Shown: positions 24,692 to 33,087 of the stretch, piece by piece | Numbering within the stretch: position 1 is the first letter of the stretch | Layout: the number at the start of each line of letters is the position of its first letter | Position numbers and translations under genes: made by a program | Notes under the pieces: model-generated | Database searches by the model: none | Told to the model about the DNA's origin: nothing | Seen by the model: the letters and a program-made list of their open reading frames with translations, nothing else | DNA from: CAG-390 sp051867815 | Lineage (GTDB): Bacteria > Bacillota > Clostridia > Oscillospirales > CAG-272 | Assembly (NCBI GenBank): GCA_051867815.1 | Contig: JBJDZD010000080.1 | Location: 1 to 44,019 of the forward strand | Direction: 5' to 3' | DNA length: 44,019 nucleotides

Positions 24692-25459
24692 TTAAAGATA
24701 GTTAAAAATAATCATTACCACGCCGAGAACGACAAGTCCGATTCCGAGCATGCGGTTCATAAGCTTCGGCGAGGCTTTGTTTGCGAATTTGGCTGTAACG
24801 GTCGCGGAAACGAGGGTCGAGAGTATGCAAAGTATCAAAATCGAGTAATCGGTGATTCCGTCTCCGATAACGAAGTGCGAAACCGCTCCCGTCAGTGCGG
24901 TAAAGGTCATAATGAAGACGCTGGTGCCCACTGCGGTCTTCAACTCATATCCAAGCACGCTGACCAAAACCAAAAGCATCATCATCCCGCCGCCTGCGCC
25001 CACGATTCCGCAAATAAGTCCGATAACCGCGCCGCAAACGATCGACTGAACGGCGGCTTGCTTTTTGGTTCGCAGCTTGTTGCTTTCCTTTGCCGACATT
25101 ACGGGTCTGAAAATGAATTTGAATCCGGCAAACACCGTCATAAACATGGAAAAGCCGCCCATTGTCGTTTGGGGGATGAAGGATGCTATGTAGCTTCCCG
25201 CAAGGGTAAAGACCAGAACGGAGACGAGCATTATGATGCCGTTTTTGGCATCAATATTCTGGTTTTTCTTATATGTGTAAGCAGATGCCGCAGAAGCAAG
25301 CACGTCCGATGCCAAAGCGATTCCGATCGCTTCGTAAGCGTTTACGCCCAGAAAAGTGACCAGCATCGGCGCAATTACCGCTGCCGCGGAAAGACCGGCA
25401 AGTCCCGTGCCGAAGCCGGCACCGAAGCCGGCAATAATACAAACGATTATTTTAATCAT
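24692..25459 (-). CDS. TauE/SafE family transporter (full length)
   Basis: A 255-residue polytopic membrane protein of the TauE/SafE (DUF81) family; members export sulfite, sulfoacetate or other organic anions. About eight helices form two homologous halves, each opening with a Gly-rich signature: GFGAGFGTGLAGLSAA near residue 10 and GLICGIVGAGGGMMM near residue 145. GGAGGTTTC lies upstream of the ATG. It is downstream of spoVAF but separated by a terminator, so it is probably its own transcript; no good -35 was seen (TATAAT is present about 40 nt upstream). The substrate cannot be read from the sequence. Confidence 0.88.
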   Translation of the reverse strand: MIKIIVCIIAGFGAGFGTGLAGLSAAAVIAPMLVTFLGVNAYEAIGIALASDVLASAASAYTYKKNQNIDAKNGIIMLVSVLVFTLAGSYIASFIPQTTMGGFSMFMTVFAGFKFIFRPVMSAKESNKLRTKKQAAVQSIVCGAVIGLICGIVGAGGGMMMLLVLVSVLGYELKTAVGTSVFIMTFTALTGAVSHFVIGDGITDYSILILCILSTLVSATVTAKFANKASPKLMNRMLGIGLVVLGVVMIIFNYL

Positions 25460-25551
25460 ATATCAGAAACCTCCAAATAAAACAATTATACCGTAAATAT
25501 AAGAAAAAATCTGTATAATATTTTTAATAATTACCATATGCCGAGGCGCAA

Positions 25552-25585
25552 GAAAAAACGGAGCTGTGGTGCCGGCTCCGCTTTT
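25552..25585 (-). terminator. Terminator of spoVAF
   Basis: Stem CGGAGC (25559-25564) with GCTCCG (25575-25580), extended by a G-T and a G-C pair, then TTTTTTC on the minus strand (and CTTTTT on the plus). It lies just after the spoVAF stop. Confidence 0.75.
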
Positions 25586-25591
25586 TGTTGA

Positions 25592-27049
25592 TTATTCGGG
25601 CATTTCGCGGTCGCCTCCGTTGCCGAAGTCCTTTTTGGGAATACGGAAGAGGACGGAGAGCAGACCCTTGAAATTAAAGGGTATGAGGGGATAGAGATAG
25701 GTGCATGCGCCATTCAAGGTGCGGTTCGTGCAAAGCAGGATGAGTATGATAGCTAAGCCGCCGAGGAAGCCCCATATCCCGAACAGCCCTGAGAGAATGA
25801 GCAGAAGTATGCGCATGAATTTGAATGCGTAGCCAAGCTCATAGGAGCGCTGGGAGAAGTTTGCCATAGCCACGAAGGCGGTCAGAATGATGACTTCGGG
25901 AATGAGCCAGCCGAGGTTCACGGCAAAGTCACCGAGTATGAGGCCGCCGACGACGGAAAGCGAGTTTGAGAGCATGTCGGGCGTGTTCATTGACGCCATC
26001 TTGAGGCCGTCAACGACAAATTCAACGATGAGCAGCTGGGCGATTATCGGTATAAGTCCTTGCTCCTTCGGCAGGGCAAAGGTAAGCCACGATGGAACAA
26101 AATCGGGGTAGCGCGTCATCAGATACCAAACCGGAACAAGGAAGAGGGTCAGCCCGAAAATGATGTGGCGCACCACACGGATATAGGAGCCGGTCAGAGG
26201 CGGAAAATAAAAATCGTTCGTTTCCTGCAAAAAGTCGAATATCGAGGTCGGCAATATCATGGCCTGCGGCGAGGTGTCGATCAGGATGATGACGCTACCC
26301 TCGTAGATCTGCGCGGCGGCAACGTCCGGGCGCTCCGTTATGCGTATCTTCGGAAAGGGATTGTAGCGTTGCGAGCGGATGAGGGATTCGGCTAACGACT
26401 GCTGCCCCATCGTCAGCGAGCCGACGTCGAGCGTGCGTAGCTTTTCATAAAGAGCATCGACGTATTTGCGGTCGGCGCGGTCTGCCATGTAGCAGATGAC
26501 TACGTCCGTTTTTGACTCAACTCCGACGGAAACGTACTGCATCGTCAGGCTCGTATCGCGTATGCGCCGCCTGATGAGGGCGGTGTTGGAGATCAGGGTT
26601 TCAACGAATCCGTCGCGCGAACCACGCATCACGCGGTCGTTTTGCGGCTCCGAGGTCTCACGGGCAGGGTAGGTGCGTGTGTCAATGAGTATCGCATATT
26701 CGCCGAAGCGACTGCCCAGCATGAGCGAGCCGCCACACATGACGGCGTTTATCATGGCACTCGGCGAATTGGTCAGGTCGGTCTCCACATAGAGTGTGAA
26801 TGAGCGTAAAAATTCGCTTGCGGCAGGTTCGCCCACCGACTTATCGGGGCATATCCCGTCGAGCGACGTAAAGGACAACATCAGCTTTTGCATGACGGTG
26901 TCCTTGACAAAGCCGTCGAGATAGTAGAAGGTCAGCTCGTCGGGGCCGATGGCGACGACCTTTTTGAGTATGTCGAAATTTTCTTTTACACGCAGAGTAT
27001 CGTCAATTATCTGCACGTTTTCTTCGTATGAAGCGGAAAGTTGGCGCAT
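25592..27049 (-). CDS. spoVAF: Stage V sporulation protein AF (GerA-family A-subunit-like)
   Basis: A 485-residue spore inner-membrane protein related to germinant receptor A subunits; SpoVAF acts with the SpoVA dipicolinic-acid channel during germination. The start MRQLSASYEENVQ has CCGGAGG directly upstream; a longer in-frame start is rejected. The soluble N-terminal half has IIDDTLRV, FDILKK, TFYYLDGFVKD and EGSVIILIDTSPQAMILPTS; the C-terminal half has about five helices, including HIIFGLTLFLVPVWYLM and the GerA-family segment ELLIVE-like AQLLIVEFVVDGLKMAS. RYP-x-FVPSWL is typical of the spoVAF branch. No spoVA channel genes are adjacent, so it is an orphan copy here. A sigma-F/G-like promoter precedes it. 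Confidence 0.88.
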   Translation of the reverse strand: MRQLSASYEENVQIIDDTLRVKENFDILKKVVAIGPDELTFYYLDGFVKDTVMQKLMLSFTSLDGICPDKSVGEPAASEFLRSFTLYVETDLTNSPSAMINAVMCGGSLMLGSRFGEYAILIDTRTYPARETSEPQNDRVMRGSRDGFVETLISNTALIRRRIRDTSLTMQYVSVGVESKTDVVICYMADRADRKYVDALYEKLRTLDVGSLTMGQQSLAESLIRSQRYNPFPKIRITERPDVAAAQIYEGSVIILIDTSPQAMILPTSIFDFLQETNDFYFPPLTGSYIRVVRHIIFGLTLFLVPVWYLMTRYPDFVPSWLTFALPKEQGLIPIIAQLLIVEFVVDGLKMASMNTPDMLSNSLSVVGGLILGDFAVNLGWLIPEVIILTAFVAMANFSQRSYELGYAFKFMRILLLILSGLFGIWGFLGGLAIILILLCTNRTLNGACTYLYPLIPFNFKGLLSVLFRIPKKDFGNGGDREMPE

Positions 27050-27077
27050 GTTGCCTCCGGAAAACGGGTTTTGGAGA

Positions 27078-27107
27078 TAGTATGCGCTTAATTTGGGAGG
27101 ATTATAC
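27078..27107 (-). promoter_or_regulatory. Candidate forespore (sigma-F/sigma-G) promoter of spoVAF
   Basis: On the minus strand GTATA (27107-27103), 18-bp spacer and CATACTA (27084-27078), matching the sigma-F/G pattern (G-Y-ATR and CAT-n-n-TA). It ends 28 nt before the spoVAF ATG. No sigma-A promoter is seen in this position. Confidence 0.55.
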
Positions 27108-27148
27108 ATTTTACGCTGCAAAGTGCAAGCTAAAAAATGCAAAATGTA

Positions 27149-27177
27149 TTGACATTGTGCGCACAATATGATATAAT
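27149..27177 (+). promoter_or_regulatory. Consensus promoter with a perfect palindrome in its spacer (relB-like gene)
   Basis: TTGACA (27149-27154), 17-bp spacer, TATAAT (27172-27177). The 14-bp perfect palindrome ATTGTGCGCACAAT (27154-27167) fills most of the spacer. A dimeric repressor bound there would block RNA polymerase, as expected for autoregulated antitoxins. Confidence 0.8.
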
Positions 27178-27206
27178 ATTGGTATAAAAAGAAAGGAGTG
27201 AACAAT

Positions 27207-27797
27207 ATGCAGACAACCAACATCAATATCCGCACGGATAAAGAGCTGAAAGAAAATTGCGAGAGACTGTTTGAAAGCCTCGGGCTTAATATGTCAACCG
27301 CGATAAATATTTTCCTCCGTCAATCCTTGCGCGTGGGCGGCTTGCCCTTTGAGGTAAAGCTCGGTGCGGCGGATGAGGCCAAAGCATTGAGAAACGGACG
27401 GGATGTCAGGAAGCTTTTGGCCGAAACGGCGGAAGCGCACGAAACACCGACGCTTACGGTCTACGATCTTTCCTTGGACGGAAGAGATCTCAGGATCGCC
27501 TTTACCAAGCAAGTGCTTAATAAGCACTATGCGGTTCATTGCAACGACGGAAGTATAGCTTTTGAGGAAAGAATACCGGTGGGTATTCATATCGAGTCCG
27601 TGAACACGGTAATATGCAAGCCGAGCGAGCTGATGAGGAAGGATGTGCGTACCGTTTTGGTCATATCGGGAAAGCCCGATATAATATGCGGACTTGACGA
27701 GGGAATTATTGCCTCGGCAAAGAGGTATGCAGTCGATTCCTCGCCGAACAGACTGTACGTCATGAGCGAAAAGGTTTTTGATGAGCTGCAATTTTGA
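27207..27797 (+). CDS. RelB/DinJ-like antitoxin N-domain fused to an uncharacterised C-terminal domain
   Basis: A 196-residue protein. Residues 1-50 read as a RelB/DinJ antitoxin ribbon-helix-helix domain: NINIRTDKELKENCERLFES, LGLNMSTAINIFLRQSL, then LPFEVKL. Instead of the short toxin-binding tail of RelB, a further ~115 residues follow (from about 80, LTVYDLSLDGRDLRI...), a beta-rich region I cannot assign. GGAG lies 8 nt before the ATG. No RelE/YafQ toxin gene follows: the next gene is convergent. The strong promoter with an internal palindrome implies tight self-regulation. It may be a solo regulator, a decayed toxin-antitoxin remnant, or a fusion with a new activity. Divergent from spoVAF. 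Confidence 0.78.
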   Translation: MQTTNINIRTDKELKENCERLFESLGLNMSTAINIFLRQSLRVGGLPFEVKLGAADEAKALRNGRDVRKLLAETAEAHETPTLTVYDLSLDGRDLRIAFTKQVLNKHYAVHCNDGSIAFEERIPVGIHIESVNTVICKPSELMRKDVRTVLVISGKPDIICGLDEGIIASAKRYAVDSSPNRLYVMSEKVFDELQF

Positions 27798-27807
27798 TAA
27801 ACCGAAA

Positions 27808-27833
27808 GGCAGGGTATCAAAACCCTGCCCTTT
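27808..27833. terminator. Terminator between the relB-like gene and the convergent ABC gene
   Basis: Stem GGCAGGGT (27808-27815) with ACCCTGCC (27822-27829), loop ATCAAA, then CTTT. It overlaps the last codons of the ABC transporter gene on the opposite strand. Confidence 0.7.
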
Positions 27834-29598
27834 GTGATAAGCTGTCCATGTCTATATCGGAGATGGTGCCGCCTGCATCGGGGTTACGGATACCGAGGCG
27901 ATAAAGACCTTGGTAGATGCCGTCCTTGATCTGCATCAGCTCCTCGTGACTGCCCTCCTCGGCAATTCTGCCCTCGGAAATGACCGCGATCTTGTCCGCG
28001 CCGCGGACGGTTGAAAGACGGTGCGCAACGACGATGGTAGTACGGCCGCGGCAAAGCTCGTCAAGCGCATTCTGGATAAGTATTTCCGTGGTGTTGTCGA
28101 GCGCGCTCGTCGCCTCGTCGAGAATGAGTATGGCAGGGTCTTTCAAAAATACGCGAGCTATCGAGAGGCGTTGCTTTTGACCGCCCGAGAGCTTGACACC
28201 GCGCTCGCCGATCTCCGTGTCGTAGCCGTTTTCCAGCGACTGCACCCAGCTGTGGATGTTTGCAAGCTTTGCGGCTTTGATGACCTCCTCTTCGGTGGCA
28301 TCGAGCCTGCCGTAGAGGATGTTGTCACGAATCGAGCCGTTAAAGAGGAATACATCCTGCTGAACGATGCCGATGCTTCGGCGGAGCGAGTCCATTGTCA
28401 GGTTATTGATGCTTTTGCCGTCGATGCGAATATCGCCCGAACTCAGTGGATAAAATCTCGGAATGAGGTGGCATATTGTGGTCTTGCCGCCGCCGGAGGG
28501 GCCGACGAGAGCAAGCTTTTGCCCTTTTTCAACCTTAAGCGATATGCCGTGGAGTACCTCGGCGGAGTCCTTGTAGGAAAACTCAACGTTCTTAAATTCA
28601 ATTGTACCCTTGACGTTCGTCAGCTCCTCGGCACCGGGGGCGTCGCGCTCCGGCTCCTCGTCCATTATTTCAAGAAAACGCTCAAAACCGGTGACGCCGT
28701 TCTGATACTGTTCGGTGAAGCCGATAAGGGTGTTGATAGGGGATATAAAGAGGTTTATCGAGATCATAAACGCGGAGTATTCGGGAATCGAGATGCGGCC
28801 TGCGTTTATGAAAAGACCGCCGGTGATAAGTATGATAACGTTGAAAATATCGGTAATGAACGATGTTCCGGCGTGAAATTTGCCCATGGCGTCGTATGCC
28901 TTCTTGCAGGCATTGACGAAGGCTTTGTTGCCGACTTCAAATTTTTCGGTCTCTTTTTCGCGGTTGGTGTACGCCTTGGTGACGCGGATTCCGGATATGG
29001 ACGACTCAAGTGAGGCGTTGATGACGGCGTTGCTTGCCCTGCGCTCGGTGAACGCGGCGCGCATCTTCTTGCGGAATACGGCGGCAACCACAATGAGTAT
29101 CGGCACGCAGATAAAGATGATGAGCGTGAGCGCCCAATCGATCGTCCAAAGGTATATGAACGCGGCGATGAAGGTGGCAGAGCTGATGAGCAGATTCTCC
29201 GGACCGTGGTGCGCAAGCTCGCTGACCTCAAAAAGGTCGGAGGTCATGCGTGTCATTATCTTGCCGGTCTCATGCTCGTCATAAAATGAGAAGGGAAGCT
29301 TTTGAATGTGTGCAAAGAGGTCGCGACGCATTTGTGCCTGCATGGCTGTGCCTATCAGATGGCCGTAATATTGAACGAAATAGCGCAAAAACAGGCGCAA
29401 AACATAGAGCGCGAGAACGATTGCACTGGCCGTGACTATCATTTTTACCGTTTGCGTGCCGCTGATGAAGGCATCGAGCATTTTTTCGGTGATCATGGGG
29501 TAGACCATGCCGACGAGTGCTATGACGAGGGATGCGAGCATGTCAAGCGTCAGCATGAACACATGCGGCTTGTAGTAAGCTATGAATCTCTTAAGCAT
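27817..29598 (-). CDS. ABC exporter, fused permease-ATPase (homodimer type)
   Basis: A 593-residue half-transporter: six N-terminal membrane helices (residues ~1-320) and a nucleotide-binding domain. ATPase motifs are canonical: Walker A GPSGGGKTT with K372, Q-loop GIVQQDVFLF, signature KLSGGQKQR, Walker B ILILDEATSALD with catalytic glutamate, and H-loop VVAHRLSTVRGAD. With both sites intact it can work as a homodimer, exporting lipids, peptides or drugs (MsbA/LmrA-like); substrate unknown. It has its own consensus promoter but a weak ribosome binding site (AGAAG), and lies downstream of the ftsK terminator. Confidence 0.93.
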   Translation of the reverse strand: MLKRFIAYYKPHVFMLTLDMLASLVIALVGMVYPMITEKMLDAFISGTQTVKMIVTASAIVLALYVLRLFLRYFVQYYGHLIGTAMQAQMRRDLFAHIQKLPFSFYDEHETGKIMTRMTSDLFEVSELAHHGPENLLISSATFIAAFIYLWTIDWALTLIIFICVPILIVVAAVFRKKMRAAFTERRASNAVINASLESSISGIRVTKAYTNREKETEKFEVGNKAFVNACKKAYDAMGKFHAGTSFITDIFNVIILITGGLFINAGRISIPEYSAFMISINLFISPINTLIGFTEQYQNGVTGFERFLEIMDEEPERDAPGAEELTNVKGTIEFKNVEFSYKDSAEVLHGISLKVEKGQKLALVGPSGGGKTTICHLIPRFYPLSSGDIRIDGKSINNLTMDSLRRSIGIVQQDVFLFNGSIRDNILYGRLDATEEEVIKAAKLANIHSWVQSLENGYDTEIGERGVKLSGGQKQRLSIARVFLKDPAILILDEATSALDNTTEILIQNALDELCRGRTTIVVAHRLSTVRGADKIAVISEGRIAEEGSHEELMQIKDGIYQGLYRLGIRNPDAGGTISDIDMDSLSQRAGF

Positions 29599-29633
29599 GT
29601 AATATCTTCTTTCGGTCGATTTTGTTCGACAAT

Positions 29634-29662
29634 ATTATAATACATTTTCGTCGAGAAGTCAA
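29634..29662 (-). promoter_or_regulatory. Sigma-A promoter of the homodimer-type ABC exporter
   Basis: On the minus strand TTGACT (29662-29657), 17-bp spacer, TATAAT (29639-29634), about 35 nt before the ATG. Confidence 0.82.
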
Positions 29663-29666
29663 GAAG

Positions 29667-29693
29667 AAATCCGCAGGCGGGGCCTGCGGATTT
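29667..29693 (-). terminator. Terminator of ftsK
   Basis: A 12-bp stem AAATCCGCAGGC (29667-29678) with GCCTGCGGATTT (29682-29693) and a tight GGG loop; TTTCTTCTT follows on the minus strand. It starts 3 nt after the ftsK stop. Confidence 0.75.
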
Positions 29694-29696
29694 GCA

Positions 29697-32576
29697 TTAT
29701 TCCGTGTCTTCGTGCTCATCCGGATCGTCCTCCGGTATGATGCCGTAGATGCGTTTGTCGCCCCGAGCCTGCATTTCCGCAAACTGTGCGGCAGTCAGGA
29801 GTACCTGACGGGGCTTGGTGCCGTCGGGCTGTGTGACGAAGCCGAGCTTTGCCATGCGGTCAATGATCCGCGCACCGCGGCCGAAGCCGACGTTGATGTT
29901 TCTCTGAAGGAATGAGGTTGCGATCGTGCCGCTCTCAACGGCAAGGCGGAGCGCGTCAAGGAACAGCTCGTCGAAGCATTCACCGTTCGCGACGGAATTG
30001 CCTGTGGGAGGCGCAGACTTTTTGCCGCCGGGAGAGACGGTAACTATCTGAGCCGACTCTTTTTCGATCTGTGAGAGGAACTCCTCGTCGTAGTGAGAAC
30101 CGCCCGAATTTTCCTTGACGAAATTCGTTACTGCAATGACCTCGTCGTCGTTGACTAAGGTACCCTGCACGCGGATGGGAGTTTGAGAGCCGATGGGGCT
30201 GAATAGCATGTCGCCGCGACCCAAGAGCTTTTCGGCACCGACGGAATCTATGATCGTGCGCGAGTCAATACCCGATGCAACAGCAAATGCGATTCGCGAG
30301 GGGATGTTTGCCTTGATAAGACCCGTGATGACGTCAACCGAGGGCCTTTGAGTACCGACTATGAGGTGGATACCTGCGGCACGAGCTTTTTGCGCCAGGC
30401 GCACTATCGAGGTTTCAATCTCCGTAGGGGCGGTCATCATAAGGTCGGCAAGCTCGTCGATGATAATTACCACCCTCGGGAGGGGGTGAAAATCGGGGTC
30501 CTCAAGCTTCATCATTTTGTTGTAGCCGTCAATATCGCGAGCGAAGTTGTTTTCAAACAGCTCGTAGCGTTGTTCCATTTCCGTGACGGCGGCGTTGAGC
30601 GTGCCTGCTGCCTTTTTGACGTTGGTGACGACCGGGACGCGCAAATGGGGCAGATTGTTGTACACCGCCATTTCAACCTTTTTAGGGTCGATCATGATGA
30701 GCTGAACCTCATCGGGACGCGCTTTGTACAGGATGGACATTATTATGCTGTTTATGCACACCGATTTACCGGAACCGGTCGTACCTGCGATGAGCAGGTG
30801 GGGCATTTTTCCGATGTCAACGAATATCGGTTCGCCGGTGATGTCTTTGCCGAGGCAGGCAAAGAGCTTGCTTGAGGATTTATTAAAGCGCTCGGAGTCA
30901 AGAAGCTCCCTGATTGCAACGGTTGACTTGGATTTGTTGGGAACCTCAATACCTATCGCGCTCTTGCCGGGTATCGGAACCTGCATGCGGATATTGGTTT
31001 TAAGCGCCAAAGCTATGTCGTTCTGGAGAGAAACGATGGAGCTTGCCTTCGTTCCGGGAGCCGGGTACAGCTCGTAGCGCGTAAGAGTGGGGCCGCGCGA
31101 ATAGTCGATCTTGGCGATCTTTATCTTGAAGGCTTCAAGCATGTCGTTCAGGGTTTGCGCGTTATCTCTCAGCTCCGCAATTATGTCGTCGCGTCCGGGA
31201 GATGAGGACTCGTTCAGAAGGCTGATGGGAGGGAATATATATGCAGCGAGCTGCTCGTACTCTCGACGCTTCTTTGCAAGCTCGGGAGGAACGATGCCGT
31301 CGTCCTCGCGTACGACTGGTTCAGGATCCTCATCGCGAATGTCGGTGACGGGAGCCTCCGAGATCTCAAGAACGGCAGGCTCGGGGATCGGATCGGAAAT
31401 GACACTGCTTTCGCCCTGCTCGCCGAATATCGAATCAACAAGGCCGGGTAAGGTTTGAGGATCTTCGGTTTCGTTGACCGGGCGCAGAGAATCGACCGTC
31501 TTTTTATTAAGGCTCTTGCCGTGCTCGGTTTCGATCGAACCCATGAGCGTCATAGAATCGGGATCGTAACTCTCGCCGGCAGACGTGTTCTTGGTGCCGA
31601 CAGCGCCGGAGGGGGCATCCTCGCGGACTTCATCTATATCGAATTCCCGCTCGGCGGCCCCTCTGACGTTGCGCCTGCGCTTTGGAGGCTCGTCCCCGAG
31701 CAGTTCTTCCTCTTCATCCTCATCCTCGCGTGCTTCTTTCGCCTCGGCTTTTGCCGCTTTGAGAGCCGCCGCCTTTTCGCGGCACTTTTGGTAAAGAGCT
31801 ACGGCGGCGTCGGTAAGCTGGCGCGGAGTTAATCCGAAGTAGAAAACAATTGCGACTGCCAGCACGGCGATGATTATGATGACCGAACCGATGTATCCGG
31901 CAAGACATCTGAAAAAGCCTCCGAAAAGGCCGCCGATGAAGCCGCCGCCGTGGAGGGTGATGCCGTACGTCCAGTTGGAGATGGTATCTGCGCCGATGCC
32001 GAAGATGCTTTTGCCCCATTCGGACCAGCCGTAGCCGTTCTCATACAGCACGGCAATGGCAAGGGAATGAACGAGGGAGGAGAGGAGTACGGGTATCGCG
32101 CATCCGAAAACGACTTTACGGGTAACGATTCCGAGATCTACGTACCGTCTCCAATAGATTATCAGATTGATCAGAATGATCGGGATTATCCATGCGGGCC
32201 AACCGAACAGACCGAAGAAGAGATTACGAAGCACCTCGCCGAGTATTCCCATTGCACCGTCAATGCTTGCAAGCAACAGGCAGGCAACCACGAAAACGGT
32301 TGCAATGCCGAGTATGAAGGGCATGAAACGGTGTATGGTCTTGGTCGATTCCGGAGGTATTTCCTTTTCAGGCTCTTCCGGCTCTGCTTCATCCTTTTTG
32401 CGGCGGCGCCGTGGCTTGTCCTCGGCGTCATCGTATTCATCCTGCTCTGCGGTATTTTTCTTGCGCTTATTTTTCTTGTAAAGGTCGTCGTAATACGCGT
32501 ATTCGTCGCGTTCCGGTTCTTGTTTTTGGGCGTTCTTTTTCGTCGCCGAAGCACCTTTTTTCTTGTTGTCAGCCAT
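29697..32576 (-). CDS. ftsK: DNA translocase FtsK/SpoIIIE
   Basis: Membrane-anchored ATPase that pumps chromosomal DNA through the division septum. 959 residues: an acidic/basic N-terminal tail, four membrane helices (about 85-270), a long charged Glu/Asp-rich linker, a RecA-type motor and a C-terminal gamma winged helix. Walker A is GTTGSGKSV with K604; Walker B is VVIIIDELADLMM; GTQRPSVDVITGLIKANIP is the conserved motor segment; the gamma domain has FLQRNINVGFGRGARIIDRM, which recognises KOPS/SRS DNA. The start MADNKKK has AAAGGAG 5-6 nt upstream; an in-frame extension into the divergent gene is rejected. SpoIIIE versus FtsK roles cannot be separated by sequence alone. Confidence 0.95.
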   Translation of the reverse strand: MADNKKKGASATKKNAQKQEPERDEYAYYDDLYKKNKRKKNTAEQDEYDDAEDKPRRRRKKDEAEPEEPEKEIPPESTKTIHRFMPFILGIATVFVVACLLLASIDGAMGILGEVLRNLFFGLFGWPAWIIPIILINLIIYWRRYVDLGIVTRKVVFGCAIPVLLSSLVHSLAIAVLYENGYGWSEWGKSIFGIGADTISNWTYGITLHGGGFIGGLFGGFFRCLAGYIGSVIIIIAVLAVAIVFYFGLTPRQLTDAAVALYQKCREKAAALKAAKAEAKEAREDEDEEEELLGDEPPKRRRNVRGAAEREFDIDEVREDAPSGAVGTKNTSAGESYDPDSMTLMGSIETEHGKSLNKKTVDSLRPVNETEDPQTLPGLVDSIFGEQGESSVISDPIPEPAVLEISEAPVTDIRDEDPEPVVREDDGIVPPELAKKRREYEQLAAYIFPPISLLNESSSPGRDDIIAELRDNAQTLNDMLEAFKIKIAKIDYSRGPTLTRYELYPAPGTKASSIVSLQNDIALALKTNIRMQVPIPGKSAIGIEVPNKSKSTVAIRELLDSERFNKSSSKLFACLGKDITGEPIFVDIGKMPHLLIAGTTGSGKSVCINSIIMSILYKARPDEVQLIMIDPKKVEMAVYNNLPHLRVPVVTNVKKAAGTLNAAVTEMEQRYELFENNFARDIDGYNKMMKLEDPDFHPLPRVVIIIDELADLMMTAPTEIETSIVRLAQKARAAGIHLIVGTQRPSVDVITGLIKANIPSRIAFAVASGIDSRTIIDSVGAEKLLGRGDMLFSPIGSQTPIRVQGTLVNDDEVIAVTNFVKENSGGSHYDEEFLSQIEKESAQIVTVSPGGKKSAPPTGNSVANGECFDELFLDALRLAVESGTIATSFLQRNINVGFGRGARIIDRMAKLGFVTQPDGTKPRQVLLTAAQFAEMQARGDKRIYGIIPEDDPDEHEDTE

Positions 32577-32642
32577 GTGTTCTCCTTTGGCGTATGAGAA
32601 CGAAAAACTCGTACATACTATGGTAAAATTATTCCAATAATA

Positions 32643-32671
32643 ATTATACCATGAAATTTGACCGATTACAA
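32643..32671 (-). promoter_or_regulatory. Sigma-A promoter of ftsK, within a divergent palindrome
   Basis: On the minus strand TTGTAA (32671-32666), 17-bp spacer, TATAAT (32648-32643). The -10 lies in a 14-bp inverted repeat (32620-32633 / 32639-32652, one mismatch), and the -35 overlaps the ribosome binding site of the divergent TauE-half gene. Confidence 0.75.
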
Positions 32672-32679
32672 GGGAGAAA

Positions 32680-33078
32680 ATGAAAAATTTGAAAAAAGGG
32701 AGAAGATTTTTGATGAAAAACAAGGGCGTGGGAGCATTGATGCTCGGCTTCTTTGCGGGACTTCTCAATGGACTTCTCGGCGCAGGAGGGGGGATAATAC
32801 TCGTGCGCGGCGCAAAGAAGATATTGCCTCGTGAATACCGCGAGGAGCGCGACGTTTTTGCCAACGCCCTGTGCGTCATGCTTCCGCTTTCCGCGGTTTC
32901 GGCTGTGGCGTACGTTTTGCGCGGAAGCGTTCACGGTCTGGAATTTATGCCATTCATCCTGCCTGCCGTGATAGGGGGAATATCGGGAGCAATACTGCTT
33001 TCGGTCATTGATACAAGACTTTTAAGACTCATTTTCTCGGCTCTGGTGGTGTGGTCGGGGATCAGTATGCTGAGTTAA
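32680..33078 (+). CDS. Half-length TauE/SafE family membrane protein (first of a pair)
   Basis: A 132-residue membrane protein equivalent to one half of a TauE/SafE transporter: the signature LGFFAGLLNGLLGAGGGIIL is followed by ANALCVMLPLSAVSAVAY and two more helices (about four in all). Full-length members have two such halves in one chain. AGGGAG precedes the ATG; a second ATG 33 nt later (MKNKGVG) also has a good binding site and may be the real start. The stop is 9 nt before the partner gene, so the halves probably form a heterodimer. Substrate unknown. Confidence 0.85.
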   Translation: MKNLKKGRRFLMKNKGVGALMLGFFAGLLNGLLGAGGGIILVRGAKKILPREYREERDVFANALCVMLPLSAVSAVAYVLRGSVHGLEFMPFILPAVIGGISGAILLSVIDTRLLRLIFSALVVWSGISMLS

Positions 33079-33087
33079 GGTGGGAAA

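Noticed and set aside
27050..27235. N-terminal extension of SpoVAF
   Set aside because: It would cover the divergent promoters; MRQLSASYEE at 27049 has CCGGAGG just upstream and matches the family start.
32577..32879. N-terminal extension of FtsK to about 1060 residues
   Set aside because: The extension runs over the divergent TauE-half gene and the ftsK promoter; MADNKKK at 32576 has AAAGGAG in front.
33079..33087. Frameshift joining the two TauE halves
   Set aside because: The second half has its own ATG and binding site, the halves are in the expected spacing for separate genes, and the first half ends cleanly after its last helix.
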